This document shows, in pieces, positions 17,446 to 25,085 of a stretch of DNA of 64,000 nt. A model generated the notes under the pieces. The model was given only the letters and a program-made list of their open reading frames with translations, was not told where the DNA came from and did no database searches. Source of the DNA: Clostridium sp. Marseille-P3244 (GTDB taxonomy: Bacteria > Bacillota > Clostridia > Lachnospirales > Lachnospiraceae). A program made the translations under genes and the position numbers. Where the stretch lies: the NCBI RefSeq assembly GCF_900120155.1, contig NZ_LT635549.1, positions 2,450,688 to 2,514,687 of the forward strand, read 5' to 3'. Each line of letters begins with the position of its first letter. Position 1 is the stretch's first letter.

Positions 17446-18444
17446 CTATTTCTTTAATGCTTTATCACTGATTATCTGTGAATAAAATACTGCGACGATT
17501 AAAATAATACCTCTTACTACATACTGCCAGTTTGAACTGATCTGCATTAGATTCATGCCATTGCTTATCATTCCCATCATGATGGCGCCAAGCAGTATGC
17601 CCAGCACCGAGCCGCTTCCTCCATGCATGGCGACTCCTCCCATGGCACAAATCGAAATTGCCGTAGCCTCATATCCTTCCGCCGCCGTCGGCTGTGCAGA
17701 TCCGGAACGGGAGGCAAGAAGCACGCCCGCAATGCCCGATATAACTCCACTGACAATATATGCCAGGACTCTGGTCCTTCTCACATCGATCCCGGAATAA
17801 AACGCAGCCACATAGTTACCGCCATTTGCAAACAGTTTTCTCCCGAAAACAGTCTTCCTTAAAACAAATCCCATTACAATAAACACCACAAACAGAACGA
17901 CCACTGATACCGGAATGCCTGCAATATCGGAAAAACCAAGATATACAAACTCTTTTCCCAGCCCGCCGACAGCTCTGTTATCGGAAATAATATAAACCAC
18001 ACCCTTGATCGCAGTCTGTGTTCCCAGTGTCACAATAAACGGCGATATTCTCGTATACGTAACGATCAGGCCATTGATCAGGCCGACCAGAGCGCAGGCA
18101 GCCAGCGTAATTATAACTGCCGGGAAAAAGGACGTTCTCAGACCGTAAAGCCCTGTAGTCGTGATCAGAGCCGACATCATCCCCGACAGGGCAGCCGTGG
18201 CGGAGATCGACATATCAAAATTACCGTTGATCAGCGGAATCGCCATAGCCATGGCCAGCAGTCCGTATGTAACGACCTGTTTCAGTATATTCAGCACATT
18301 TGCAGCAGAGAGAAACATACTGTTGCTCAGCTGAACGATTATGGCATATGTAATGATCATGCACACGATACCAAAAATGGCCATGGAATCCTGCTTCTTT
18401 ACAATGCCCGCAAATTTAAAACGTTTTCCGTTTTTATTGTTCAC
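17446..18444 (-). CDS. Sugar ABC transporter permease (RbsC-type)
   Basis: A 332-aa polytopic membrane protein of the CUT2/branched-chain permease superfamily. About 8-10 hydrophobic helices are visible. The family signatures appear as IPLINGNFDMSISATAALSG (about residues 64-83), and GGNYVAAFYSGIDVRRTRVL, the EAA-like loop that contacts the ATPase. It presumably homodimerises around the single two-domain ATPase encoded upstream. The gene is tightly spaced (16 bp after the ATPase, 20 bp before the binding protein). Confidence 0.9.
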   Translation of the reverse strand: MNNKNGKRFKFAGIVKKQDSMAIFGIVCMIITYAIIVQLSNSMFLSAANVLNILKQVVTYGLLAMAMAIPLINGNFDMSISATAALSGMMSALITTTGLYGLRTSFFPAVIITLAACALVGLINGLIVTYTRISPFIVTLGTQTAIKGVVYIISDNRAVGGLGKEFVYLGFSDIAGIPVSVVVLFVVFIVMGFVLRKTVFGRKLFANGGNYVAAFYSGIDVRRTRVLAYIVSGVISGIAGVLLASRSGSAQPTAAEGYEATAISICAMGGVAMHGGSGSVLGILLGAIMMGMISNGMNLMQISSNWQYVVRGIILIVAVFYSQIISDKALKK

Positions 18445-18460
18445 TTCTTCTCCTCCTTTG

Positions 18461-19951
18461 TCAGTTCACGGCCATCATCATGACAGATTCTTCGGTTGCC
18501 TCTGCTGCATCCAGCATGCCTGTGACTCTTCCTTCCCGCATAACCATGATACGGTCACTGACACTGAGCAGTTCCGGCAGTTCGGACGACACCATAATGA
18601 CGGAAGACCCGGACGCGGCAAGACTGTCAATGATCCGGTATATCTCAGCTTTCGCGCCCACATCCACTCCCCGGGTCGGTTCGTCCAGCAAAATGATTCG
18701 CGGAGAAGATGCCAGACTTTTCGCAATCACTACTTTCTGCTGATTTCCTCCACTCAGCATACCGACACTCATATCCTCGTCCCTGGCTTTTATCTCCAGA
18801 TTTTTGATAAATTTCTGCGCTGTGTCATATTCTTTTTTCTTAATGACCACCCCAAATGCGGAAAGCAGTTTCAGCACATTCAATTCGATATTTCTTAAAA
18901 TACTGGCGGTAAGGATAAGTCCCTGCTCTTTTCTGTCCTCAGGGACAAAAGAAAACCCATTCCAAATGGCACGTCGGGGAGACTTATTCTCAATCTCTTT
19001 CCCTTCAAGGATCAGTTTTCCCTCACATTTATCAATCCCGAAAACCGCCCGAAGCAGTTCTGTACGCCCGGCCCCGATCAGGCCTCCGATTCCGAGGACT
19101 TCTCCTCTCCTCAGTTCAAAAGATACATCATGGACACTGCTGTTAGACAGATGTTCCACAGAGAAGATGACATCTTTTTCTGTACCGGCTCGGTTCCTCT
19201 GCCCACTGTCTCTGGAAAAATCCCGTCCTACCATCATCCTGACGATATCCGGGACGGTCAGATCCTTCACGTCTGCCGTTCCGGAAACCTCTCCGTCTTT
19301 CAGGCACAGTACCCTGTCTCCCACAGCAAAAATATCATCCATCCTGTGAGAGATAAAAATAACAGAATAGTTATTTTCTTTCAGCCTTTTAATAATTCCA
19401 TATAAATGTTCTGACTCTTCTGTCGTAAGGGCAGCTGTCGGTTCATCAAAAATAATAATTGATGAATTGTAGGACAATGCCTTAACGATCTCAATAAGCT
19501 GACGCTGTGCCACACTGTATGAGTCCAATCTGCTTTCCGGATCAAAATAAATACCCAGGTCCCGCATTAACTGTTCAGTCCGTGCATAAAGCTTTTTAAA
19601 ATCGATTACTCCGGCTCGGGTATCATATCTTCCCAGATAGATGTTCTCGGCTACACTCATAGACGGAATCTGAATCAATTCCTGATGTACAATGCTGATA
19701 CCTAAGCGGTAAGCCTCTGACGGATTTTTGACGGAAACGGATTCTCCTTTATACCTGATTTCTCCTGCATCCGGATGCAGGACTCCCGAGAGGATCTTCA
19801 TCAAAGTGGACTTTCCGGCTCCATTCTCGCCCACCAGACACAGGACTTCCCCTTTTTTCAGATTTAAATCCACTCCTTTCAATGCGTGGACGCCACCAAA
19901 ACTTTTTGAAATGTTCTGCATTTCCAAAACATAATCATCCATATGTTGCAT
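18461..19951 (-). CDS. Sugar ABC transporter ATP-binding protein (RbsA-type, two ABC domains)
   Basis: The protein of about 496 aa carries two fused nucleotide-binding domains, typical of CUT2 importers. The first has Walker A GENGAGKST (about residue 41) and Walker B IIIFDEPTAAL; the second has the degenerate Walker A GGLIGAGRTELLRA, with LSGGNQQKVVIAKSL signature and Walker B IILLDEPTRGVDVG. I place the start at ATG 19951, preceded by GGAAGGA; a TTG one codon upstream is equivalent. It is the first gene of the operon running to the LacI regulator at 12496, directly under the promoter near 20070-20095. Confidence 0.9.
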   Translation of the reverse strand: MQHMDDYVLEMQNISKSFGGVHALKGVDLNLKKGEVLCLVGENGAGKSTLMKILSGVLHPDAGEIRYKGESVSVKNPSEAYRLGISIVHQELIQIPSMSVAENIYLGRYDTRAGVIDFKKLYARTEQLMRDLGIYFDPESRLDSYSVAQRQLIEIVKALSYNSSIIIFDEPTAALTTEESEHLYGIIKRLKENNYSVIFISHRMDDIFAVGDRVLCLKDGEVSGTADVKDLTVPDIVRMMVGRDFSRDSGQRNRAGTEKDVIFSVEHLSNSSVHDVSFELRRGEVLGIGGLIGAGRTELLRAVFGIDKCEGKLILEGKEIENKSPRRAIWNGFSFVPEDRKEQGLILTASILRNIELNVLKLLSAFGVVIKKKEYDTAQKFIKNLEIKARDEDMSVGMLSGGNQQKVVIAKSLASSPRIILLDEPTRGVDVGAKAEIYRIIDSLAASGSSVIMVSSELPELLSVSDRIMVMREGRVTGMLDAAEATEESVMMMAVN

Positions 19952-19999
19952 CAAATCCTTCCCTTTTGTTTTCTGATGCGGAACTTTTATTTCGATTGG

Positions 20000-20011
20000 G
20001 TAATCGTTTAC
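20000..20011. promoter_or_regulatory. LacI-type operator, downstream copy
   Basis: GTAATCGTTTAC differs by one base from the perfect palindrome at 20046-20057 and keeps the central CG typical of LacI-family sites. The centres are 46 bp apart. It lies in the leader of the sugar operon, about 50 bp before the ATPase start codon. Confidence 0.65.
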
Positions 20012-20045
20012 TCACGCATCAAAAAAATAATAGTTTTACAGTTGC

Positions 20046-20057
20046 GTAAACGTTTAC
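20046..20057. promoter_or_regulatory. LacI-type operator, perfect palindrome
   Basis: GTAAACGTTTAC is a perfect 12-bp palindrome with a central CG. It begins 10 bp downstream of the -10 element of the minus-strand promoter, so a bound repressor would cover the transcription start. The operon encodes its own LacI-family protein, the likely ligand of this site. Confidence 0.75.
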
Positions 20058-20066
20058 TCTAATCGT

Positions 20067-20095
20067 ATTATAAACAAGACATTTCCGTTCGTCAA
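20067..20095 (-). promoter_or_regulatory. Sigma-A promoter of the Amadori-type sugar operon
   Basis: On the minus strand TTGACG (20090-20095) and TATAAT (20067-20072) are spaced by exactly 17 bp. The predicted start, about 20060, lies immediately before the perfect LacI-type operator. The near-consensus strength fits a tightly repressed catabolic operon. Confidence 0.85.
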
Positions 20096-20223
20096 TTAGT
20101 AATTATACCTATTTTTTCATTCTTTTTTTAGTAAAAGTAAATAATATCTGATATCTTGCTCATAAGTGATTCCAGAAATATTCTTCTATTCCCAATTCAG
20201 TATTTCCCGCCAGCAAAAAAATC

Positions 20224-20252
20224 TTGACAAACAAAATCCGGCACAGTATACT
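20224..20252 (+). promoter_or_regulatory. Promoter of the tRNA-Trp gene
   Basis: TTGACA at 20224-20229 and TATACT at 20247-20252 with a 17-bp spacer, about 35 bp upstream of the mature tRNA 5' end. The fully consensus -35 fits a stable RNA gene. Confidence 0.8.
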
Positions 20253-20286
20253 ATACAAGTGACTTGAGAAGACATAGTCATGATAC

Positions 20287-20357
20287 AGGGGATTGGTCAA
20301 ATGGTATGATAGGGGTCTCCAAAACCTTTGGTGGGAGTTCGATTCTCTCATCCCCTG
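20287..20357 (+). tRNA. trnW: tRNA-Trp (anticodon CCA)
   Basis: The 71-nt cloverleaf has a perfect 7-bp acceptor stem (AGGGGAT at 20287-20293 with ATCCCCT at 20350-20356), discriminator G, the T arm GGGAGTTCGATTCTCTC region, and the anticodon loop CTCCAAA giving CCA, which reads UGG. The 3' CCA is not encoded. The D arm is GGTCAAATGGTATGAT. It has its own promoter and terminator, so it is a single-gene transcription unit. Confidence 0.95.
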
Positions 20358-20363
20358 CTGAAG

Positions 20364-20403
20364 AATACCGGAATTTCTGAATTTTCAGGAATTCCGGTAT
20401 TTT
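20364..20403 (+). terminator. Intrinsic terminator after tRNA-Trp
   Basis: AATACCGGAATT (20364-20375) pairs with AATTCCGGTATT further on, with CTGAA/TTCAG extending the stem inward; the 3' side ends in TTTT. It starts seven bases after the tRNA 3' end and also faces the end of the minus-strand DUF6512 gene. Confidence 0.85.
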
Positions 20404-20427
20404 CGTCTGCACCGGCTTTTTCCAGAA

Positions 20428-20964
20428 TCAGCTGCCTGACACTGCCCCGGGGTTGGCAAACAGCCCGATATCCGGCGGGTTAAATGAAAACAGGATGAAC
20501 GCCGCTGCCGTTACGATCACAAGCGCGAAAAGCCACCCTGCTGTCGATGTTCTGCAGGTAACGGACAATCTGTAGATGATACCAAACGCTGTAAGTACAC
20601 TGAGAACAAATACCGCAATATCAAGAACCATGTTATGGGTTCCCAGGATCCCGGTATAAGTATAGAAGAAAACAGGAACCGAATAAGTGCCAGCCAGGAT
20701 TCCTGCCGCAAGCGCACGGCAGACACAGGGATATTCCTCCTTCAGCCTGCTGCCCATAAACAGGCTGTATAAAAGAGCAGGGAAAAATATAAGTTTCATG
20801 TGTTCCCAGGTAGATTCATTAACCGGAAAAAACAGGCCTGCCAGAAGATTCTGTCCGGTCCAGCCATAGACAAAATGTGCAAGAGACCCTGCGATCATAA
20901 CAAACAATATTCCCCAAACAGTATAAACCTTCAGTCTTTTTGTATCCACATCTCCCATGATCAT
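20428..20964 (-). CDS. DUF6512-type membrane protein
   Basis: A 178-aa polytopic protein with five or six hydrophobic segments. The core FFPVNESTWEHMKLIFFPAL at about residues 45-64 is the hallmark I associate with the DUF6512 family, widespread in Clostridia and without a known function. The start follows AAGGAAATATT. It stands alone, convergent with the tRNA-Trp unit and divergent from degV, so context says little. Confidence 0.75.
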   Translation of the reverse strand: MIMGDVDTKRLKVYTVWGILFVMIAGSLAHFVYGWTGQNLLAGLFFPVNESTWEHMKLIFFPALLYSLFMGSRLKEEYPCVCRALAAGILAGTYSVPVFFYTYTGILGTHNMVLDIAVFVLSVLTAFGIIYRLSVTCRTSTAGWLFALVIVTAAAFILFSFNPPDIGLFANPGAVSGS

Positions 20965-21165
20965 AATATTTCCTTTTTATTAGTTATGATATTATGCTCG
21001 TTCCCAAAGAAATATATGCAGAATTTTTCACTATTACTGTTCATATACTTGTAAATTCCCGCAAAACAATGATACAATAGTCCCGTTCGCACGGCGGCCC
21101 GGAGCTGTTCCCGGCTGCCATGTCCGGGATTTAAAAATAAACACAGATAATGAGGAGGAAGAAAA

Positions 21166-22035
21166 ATGTCTGATTATGTAATCACTACGGATTCTAATTC
21201 CGATGTACGACCGGAATTTATCGCAGAAAACAATCTCACGATCATTCCCCAGTATTATGCCTTCGGGAATACTGTGTATGGAGATGAACTCAACATGGAG
21301 CCCCATGAATTCTATGAGACAATGAGAAACGGTGAGCTCCCAAAATCAATGGCAAATAACCCGGCAGTCATACGGGAGCGTTTTGAAAAAATTTTAAAAG
21401 AAGGAAAAGACATCCTTCATATAGCATTTTCCAGCGCTCTGAGTGGAAGCTGCAACAATGTAGTAATGACTGCCAATGAACTTCTGGAAGAATATCCCGA
21501 AAGAAAGATCATGGTATTTGATTCACTGAACGCTTCTCTCGGAGAAGGAGTTTCTGTCTACCGCGGGGTAGAACTCTGGAAAGAAGGAAAGAGCATGCAG
21601 GAAGTCTTTGACATTCTCAGCGAAGAGCGGGAGCATGTAAATGTCTCCTTTACTGTAAATGACCTGTATCATCTTCAGAGAGGCGGCCGGGTATCCAAAA
21701 CAACAGCTGTGGTAGGCAGCCTGGTCAATATCAAGCCCATCCTGACAGTAACATCATCCGGAGAACTGAAATCGGACGGAACAGTCAGAGGCCGTAAAAA
21801 ATCACTTAAAACTCTTGTGACAAGAATGGAAGCCGCTCTTGACCTGGAGCATTACGGGAAGGACCGCCTGGTCTGCGTGCTCCACGGAGACTGTATCGAA
21901 GAAGCGCAGAACGTGGCAGCTATGGTAAGGGAACTCGGATTTGCCAATATCATCATTAATGACGTAAGCCCCAGCATCGGGACACACGCAGGTCCGGGTG
22001 TCGTAGGTCTGGTATTTTACGGAAAGCAAAGATAA
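21166..22035 (+). CDS. DegV family fatty-acid-binding protein
   Basis: The 289-aa protein has the EDD-fold pattern of DegV/FakB proteins, which bind fatty acids and present them to fatty acid kinase. The N-terminus YVITTDSNSDVRPEFI, the SSALSGSCNNVVM motif at about residues 90-102, the FTVNDLYHLQRGGRVSKTTA segment at about 162-181 and the C-terminal GTHAGPGVVGLVF are typical. The start follows GAGGAGGAA. No FakA kinase gene is adjacent. A long perfect palindrome just after the stop codon likely terminates its transcript. Confidence 0.92.
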   Translation: MSDYVITTDSNSDVRPEFIAENNLTIIPQYYAFGNTVYGDELNMEPHEFYETMRNGELPKSMANNPAVIRERFEKILKEGKDILHIAFSSALSGSCNNVVMTANELLEEYPERKIMVFDSLNASLGEGVSVYRGVELWKEGKSMQEVFDILSEEREHVNVSFTVNDLYHLQRGGRVSKTTAVVGSLVNIKPILTVTSSGELKSDGTVRGRKKSLKTLVTRMEAALDLEHYGKDRLVCVLHGDCIEEAQNVAAMVRELGFANIIINDVSPSIGTHAGPGVVGLVFYGKQR

Positions 22036-22047
22036 GTTTAAGAATAT

Positions 22048-22119
22048 TCAGAAAACGGCGGAAAAAGGGGTCAGGCACTTTTTAAAAAGTGCCTGACCCC
22101 TTTTTCCGCCGTTTTCTGA
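22048..22119. repeat. Perfect 72-bp palindrome (bidirectional terminator-type element)
   Basis: The two 36-nt arms 22048-22083 and 22084-22119 are exact reverse complements. From the centre outward: TTTTTAAAAA, then the GC core GGGGTCAGGCAC/GTGCCTGACCCC, then an A5/T5 run, then CGGCGG/CCGCCG and GAAAACGG/CCGTTTTC ends. It sits 13 bp after the degV stop and 4 bp before the dapA stop, so T-tailed hairpins form on both transcripts. A one-base variant of the core occurs in the element at 8287-8638. A mobile palindromic (REP/MITE-like) origin is possible. Confidence 0.92.
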
Positions 22120-22123
22120 CAAT

Positions 22124-23008
22124 TTATAAAATTCCGAATTCTTCCATTGCTTTCCGGAGCTGCTCTCTGTGTCCTTCTTCTATCTCTGTCAGAGGCGCCC
22201 TCAGCGGACCGACCTCTTTGCCCATCATATTCATGGCTGCCTTGACCGGGATCGGATTGACCTCACAGAACAGCGCTCCACACAGCGGGATCGCGTCCAG
22301 CTGCATTTTACGGCTTCCTTCTACATCCCCGTCCAGATATTTATACACCATGTCATGGACATATCGGGGTGCCACATTGGAGAGTACGGAGATCACGCCG
22401 ATCCCTCCAAGGGAAAGGAGCGGCACAACCTGATCGTCATTTCCGGAATACAGATCCAGACTGCCGTCACACAGATTCATGATCTCGGCTACAGCTCCGA
22501 TATTCCCGGATGCCTCTTTCACCCCGACGATATTGTCGACATTCTTGACCAGATGTGCCAGTGTCTGTGGCTGGATATTACAGCCGGTACGGCTTGGTAC
22601 ATTATAGAGGATCGCCGGAATGGACACCTCCCCGCAGATCTGGGTATAGTGGGCAATGAGTCCGTTCTGCGTCGCTTTGTTGTAGTAAGGCGTCACCAAC
22701 AGAAGGCCGTCTGCCCCGTCCTTTTCTGCTTCTTTTGACAGCTGTACCGCCGTCGCCGTACAGTTGGAGCCTGTTCCCGCAATAACCGGGATCCTGTGTT
22801 TCACCCTCTCCACCGTAAAACGGATGGCTTCACTATGCTCTTCCTCGGTCATGGTGGCAGACTCTCCGGTAGTTCCACAGATAATAATGGCATCTGTGCC
22901 TCCAGCGATCTGTTCTTCCAGTATCTCATCCAGTTTGTCATAATTAATCTCCAGGTTCTCTTTCATAGGAGTAATAATTGCTACGCCTGCGCCCTTAAAT
23001 ATTGCCAT
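22124..23008 (-). CDS. dapA: 4-hydroxy-tetrahydrodipicolinate synthase
   Basis: The 294-aa TIM-barrel aldolase condenses pyruvate with aspartate semialdehyde, the first committed step of lysine and meso-diaminopimelate synthesis. GTTGESATMTEEEH at about residues 45-58 holds the conserved Thr pair, YNVPSRTGCNIQPQTL has the catalytic Tyr and Arg, GVKEASGNI contains the Schiff-base Lys at about 163, and SGNDD follows. Length is standard. A lysine riboswitch with terminator lies in its leader, so expression falls when lysine is abundant. No other lysine gene is adjacent. Confidence 0.96.
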   Translation of the reverse strand: MAIFKGAGVAIITPMKENLEINYDKLDEILEEQIAGGTDAIIICGTTGESATMTEEEHSEAIRFTVERVKHRIPVIAGTGSNCTATAVQLSKEAEKDGADGLLLVTPYYNKATQNGLIAHYTQICGEVSIPAILYNVPSRTGCNIQPQTLAHLVKNVDNIVGVKEASGNIGAVAEIMNLCDGSLDLYSGNDDQVVPLLSLGGIGVISVLSNVAPRYVHDMVYKYLDGDVEGSRKMQLDAIPLCGALFCEVNPIPVKAAMNMMGKEVGPLRAPLTEIEEGHREQLRKAMEEFGIL

Positions 23009-23055
23009 TGATCTTTCCTCCTCTTAATAATGGATATGCTGAGTACTGCTGAAAA

Positions 23056-23086
23056 ATAAAAGAAACGGCAAGATGTGCCGTCTCCC
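23056..23086 (-). terminator. Riboswitch expression-platform terminator upstream of dapA
   Basis: On the minus strand GAGACGGCA, a short loop and TGCCGTTTC form a stem followed by TTTTATTTTT. It lies about 20 bp after the 3' end of the lysine aptamer and about 48 bp before dapA, the expected position for transcriptional attenuation. Confidence 0.8.
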
Positions 23087-23105
23087 AATACACTTGACTG
23101 TATAT

Positions 23106-23272
23106 CAGATAGCTCTCCATCCTGCGATGACAGTCGTACCATTCTTCACGGCACGCCCAGGAACAAAGTTTCAGGCCTCCTTATCCCTTCGGCATCTTTC
23201 CCTTTCGGATGAGTTCCACTGCTCCTGATGCATCCGTCACCCTACTGATTAAAAATGCGACCTCTATCTTGC
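23106..23272 (-). ncRNA. Lysine riboswitch (L-box) controlling dapA
   Basis: On the minus strand the element opens with AAGATAGAGGTCGCA and closes with GGAGAGCTATCT; AGATAG and CTATCT form helix P1. Between them are the L-box landmarks GTAGGGTGAC, GAAAGGGAAAGATGCCGAAG, GCCTGAAAC and ACTGTCATC. This class binds lysine and folds to favour termination. It is followed by a T-tailed hairpin and then dapA, and preceded by a consensus promoter, so the whole unit is readable from the sequence. Confidence 0.9.
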
Positions 23273-23287
23273 GTTTCTGTTAGAAAA

Positions 23288-23316
23288 ATCATAACACCGG
23301 CAGGTAGTGATGTCAA
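23288..23316 (-). promoter_or_regulatory. Sigma-A promoter of the lysine riboswitch-dapA transcript
   Basis: On the minus strand TTGACA (23311-23316) and TATGAT (23288-23293) with a 17-bp spacer. Transcription would start near 23281, about 10 nt before the aptamer. Confidence 0.85.
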
Positions 23317-23343
23317 GACCCACATTCCCCCTCCGGCTCTGTC

Positions 23344-24063
23344 TCATTTTCCGTCCTCCTGCCAGCTGTAACCGGTTGCATAATCGATCCCGATCTCCGG
23401 CTGTACATTGTACACATATACATTGAAGCAGATCCCTTCTCCTCCGTCTTCCACAGACTCTGCCTCCATCTGCACTCCGGAAGCCACCAGGTCTTCTCCC
23501 TCGAAAACAGGAGTCACCCGGTACATGACATGATTCTCCGTCTCCTGCACATAATCCGCGACCATATTTTCAAAAGGCAGCATACCCTCTGTATTCATGT
23601 AGCGGGTTCCTGTGATCAGATTTTTTTCATTATCATTCTCCCCGGACAGCTGGAATCCGATCAGATGGCAGCGATTATACAGATAGCCTCCCTCTACGTT
23701 CTCATATCGGACCGACTGCCAGCCTGTTGGATGGATATCGCTGATATCGCCCCGGTCTTCCTCCGGCATCAGCTCCACCCCGATGCAGGCCTCGGCCTCC
23801 CTGCAGCGCCCCAGGTCATCCAGAGGACTGTACTCCTCGTAGGCTGTCTCGGTCAGCTCTTCTTCTGTAAAATCCGGTTCATTATCCGCAAGGACCACAT
23901 ACGGCTCACCGTCATACTCCGGTGCTTCAGATACGACTGCATAACTCCCGGTCTGGCGGACGTCAGAGCCGTTTTTTTCAAACAGCCCCTCCGCAAATGT
24001 GGCTGCTCCCGCGAGAACAGCACACACAACCACAGCCGCAAGACCTTTCCTGCGCTTAGACAT
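23344..24063 (-). CDS. Secreted DNA/RNA non-specific endonuclease
   Basis: The protein of about 239 aa has an N-terminal hydrophobic signal/anchor (KGLAAVVVCAVLAGAATFAEG). The nuclease core contains YLYNRCHLIGFQLSGENDNE and KNLITGTRYMN, equivalent to the (D/N)RxH...N motif of NucA/EndA-type beta-beta-alpha-metal nucleases, with His as general base and Asn as Mg ligand. The Gly of NRGH is Cys here. It probably acts outside the membrane, in nutrient scavenging or DNA uptake. I chose the ATG at 24063, eight bases after AAGGGG; starts at 24069 and 24081 are also in frame. Confidence 0.82.
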   Translation of the reverse strand: MSKRRKGLAAVVVCAVLAGAATFAEGLFEKNGSDVRQTGSYAVVSEAPEYDGEPYVVLADNEPDFTEEELTETAYEEYSPLDDLGRCREAEACIGVELMPEEDRGDISDIHPTGWQSVRYENVEGGYLYNRCHLIGFQLSGENDNEKNLITGTRYMNTEGMLPFENMVADYVQETENHVMYRVTPVFEGEDLVASGVQMEAESVEDGGEGICFNVYVYNVQPEIGIDYATGYSWQEDGK

Positions 24064-24123
24064 TTTCATGACCCCTTTCATTCCCCTGGGATTTTTCTCC
24101 CGTCAAATTCTTTACCCGGGTTC

Positions 24124-24285
24124 TTATCTCCGGAGCAGAGGACGGCGGTCCTCCTCCGGCATCTGCACCGGAACCGGCACCCGTACCGGCTCCCGGATCA
24201 GTCCCGGGAACACACTGTTTAACGCATCCCGGATCTTCTGTCCCAGATCTGTCTGATAAAGAAACGTATATAAAAATTCTTTCAT
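24124..24285 (-). CDS. Small hypothetical protein (53 aa)
   Basis: The short frame MKEFLYTFLYQTDLGQKIRD onward is preceded by a strong AGGAGG eight bases before the ATG, the main reason to believe it is translated. It contains an amphipathic start and a Pro/Val- and Arg-rich tail (VRVPVPVQMPEEDRR). I recognise no family. It lies 60 bp upstream of the nuclease gene on the same strand and could be co-transcribed with it. A longer version to 24351 lacks support. Confidence 0.45.
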   Translation of the reverse strand: MKEFLYTFLYQTDLGQKIRDALNSVFPGLIREPVRVPVPVQMPEEDRRPLLRR

Positions 24286-24533
24286 TGGCATATCCTCCTG
24301 TTGTTCTGATGAGCCTGCGGCAGTGTTGTATCTGACTGCCTCATACTGCATGTTACGACTGCATTTTAACAGAAAGTTCCGGAGCTGTCAGTGATTTTAT
24401 CACTAATTTTAGAATTGTTTATATATTGTTTATTGTCGTGGATTTTTCTCCTCTTCTGACCAAGATTTGTTGTGTCTTTTCCGGAAAATCTGTTATAATG
24501 GAACACAGCATGACAGAAAGAGGTAGATAACAG

Positions 24534-25085
24534 ATGGCACAAAGACATGACAAAGATAAAAAATCTTCCGCAGGAAGAGAATTGATGCAGTGGATCCTTA
24601 TCCTTGGGATCGCACTCCTCCTCGGAATTATTATAAATTCAACCGTTATTGTAAACGCCCAGATTCCATCCGGGTCAATGGAAAATACGATAATGCCGGG
24701 AGACCGTGTATTCGGGAACCGGCTCTCCTATGTTTTCGGAGAGCCGGAACGGTTTGATATCATCATTTTTAGGTATCCCGACGATGAAAGCCAGCTTTTT
24801 ATCAAACGGATCATCGGCCTTCCCGGTGAGACCGTAGAGATCCGTAACGGAAATATCTACATAGATGGTTCGGATGAGCCTCTTAAAGATGTCGACACAA
24901 AGGAACCGATGCAGGGGAATTTTGGCCCTTACACAGTTCCGAAAGGCTGTTACTTTGTCATGGGCGACAACCGGAACAACTCCAAAGACTCCCGCTACTG
25001 GAAACATACCTTTGTCTCGGAAGATGAGATTCTCGGGAAAGCTGTATTCCGCTACTGGCCGCTGAATAAGATGAAATGCCTTTAG
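24534..25085 (+). CDS. lepB: Signal peptidase I
   Basis: The 183-aa membrane serine protease removes signal peptides from exported proteins. One N-terminal transmembrane helix (about residues 19-40) is followed by PSGSMENTIMPGD with the nucleophile Ser48, and KRIIGLPGE with the general base Lys91; GDNRNNSKDSRYW is the conserved box E. This is the usual Gram-positive SipS-like size. A TATAAT at 24494-24499 with a TTGTGT 18 bp upstream is its likely promoter. The stop codon overlaps by 4 bp the convergent gene at 25082. Confidence 0.95.
   Translation: MAQRHDKDKKSSAGRELMQWILILGIALLLGIIINSTVIVNAQIPSGSMENTIMPGDRVFGNRLSYVFGEPERFDIIIFRYPDDESQLFIKRIIGLPGETVEIRNGNIYIDGSDEPLKDVDTKEPMQGNFGPYTVPKGCYFVMGDNRNNSKDSRYWKHTFVSEDEILGKAVFRYWPLNKMKCL

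Noticed and set aside
20046..20057. CcpA catabolite-response element
   Set aside because: The site is a strict GTAAACGTTTAC palindrome lacking the TG...CA ends of cre; the local LacI protein is the more likely ligand, though overlap with CcpA control is not excluded.
22048..22119. CRISPR repeat or phage attachment site
   Set aside because: Copies are single, 14 kb apart, without spacers or integrase genes.
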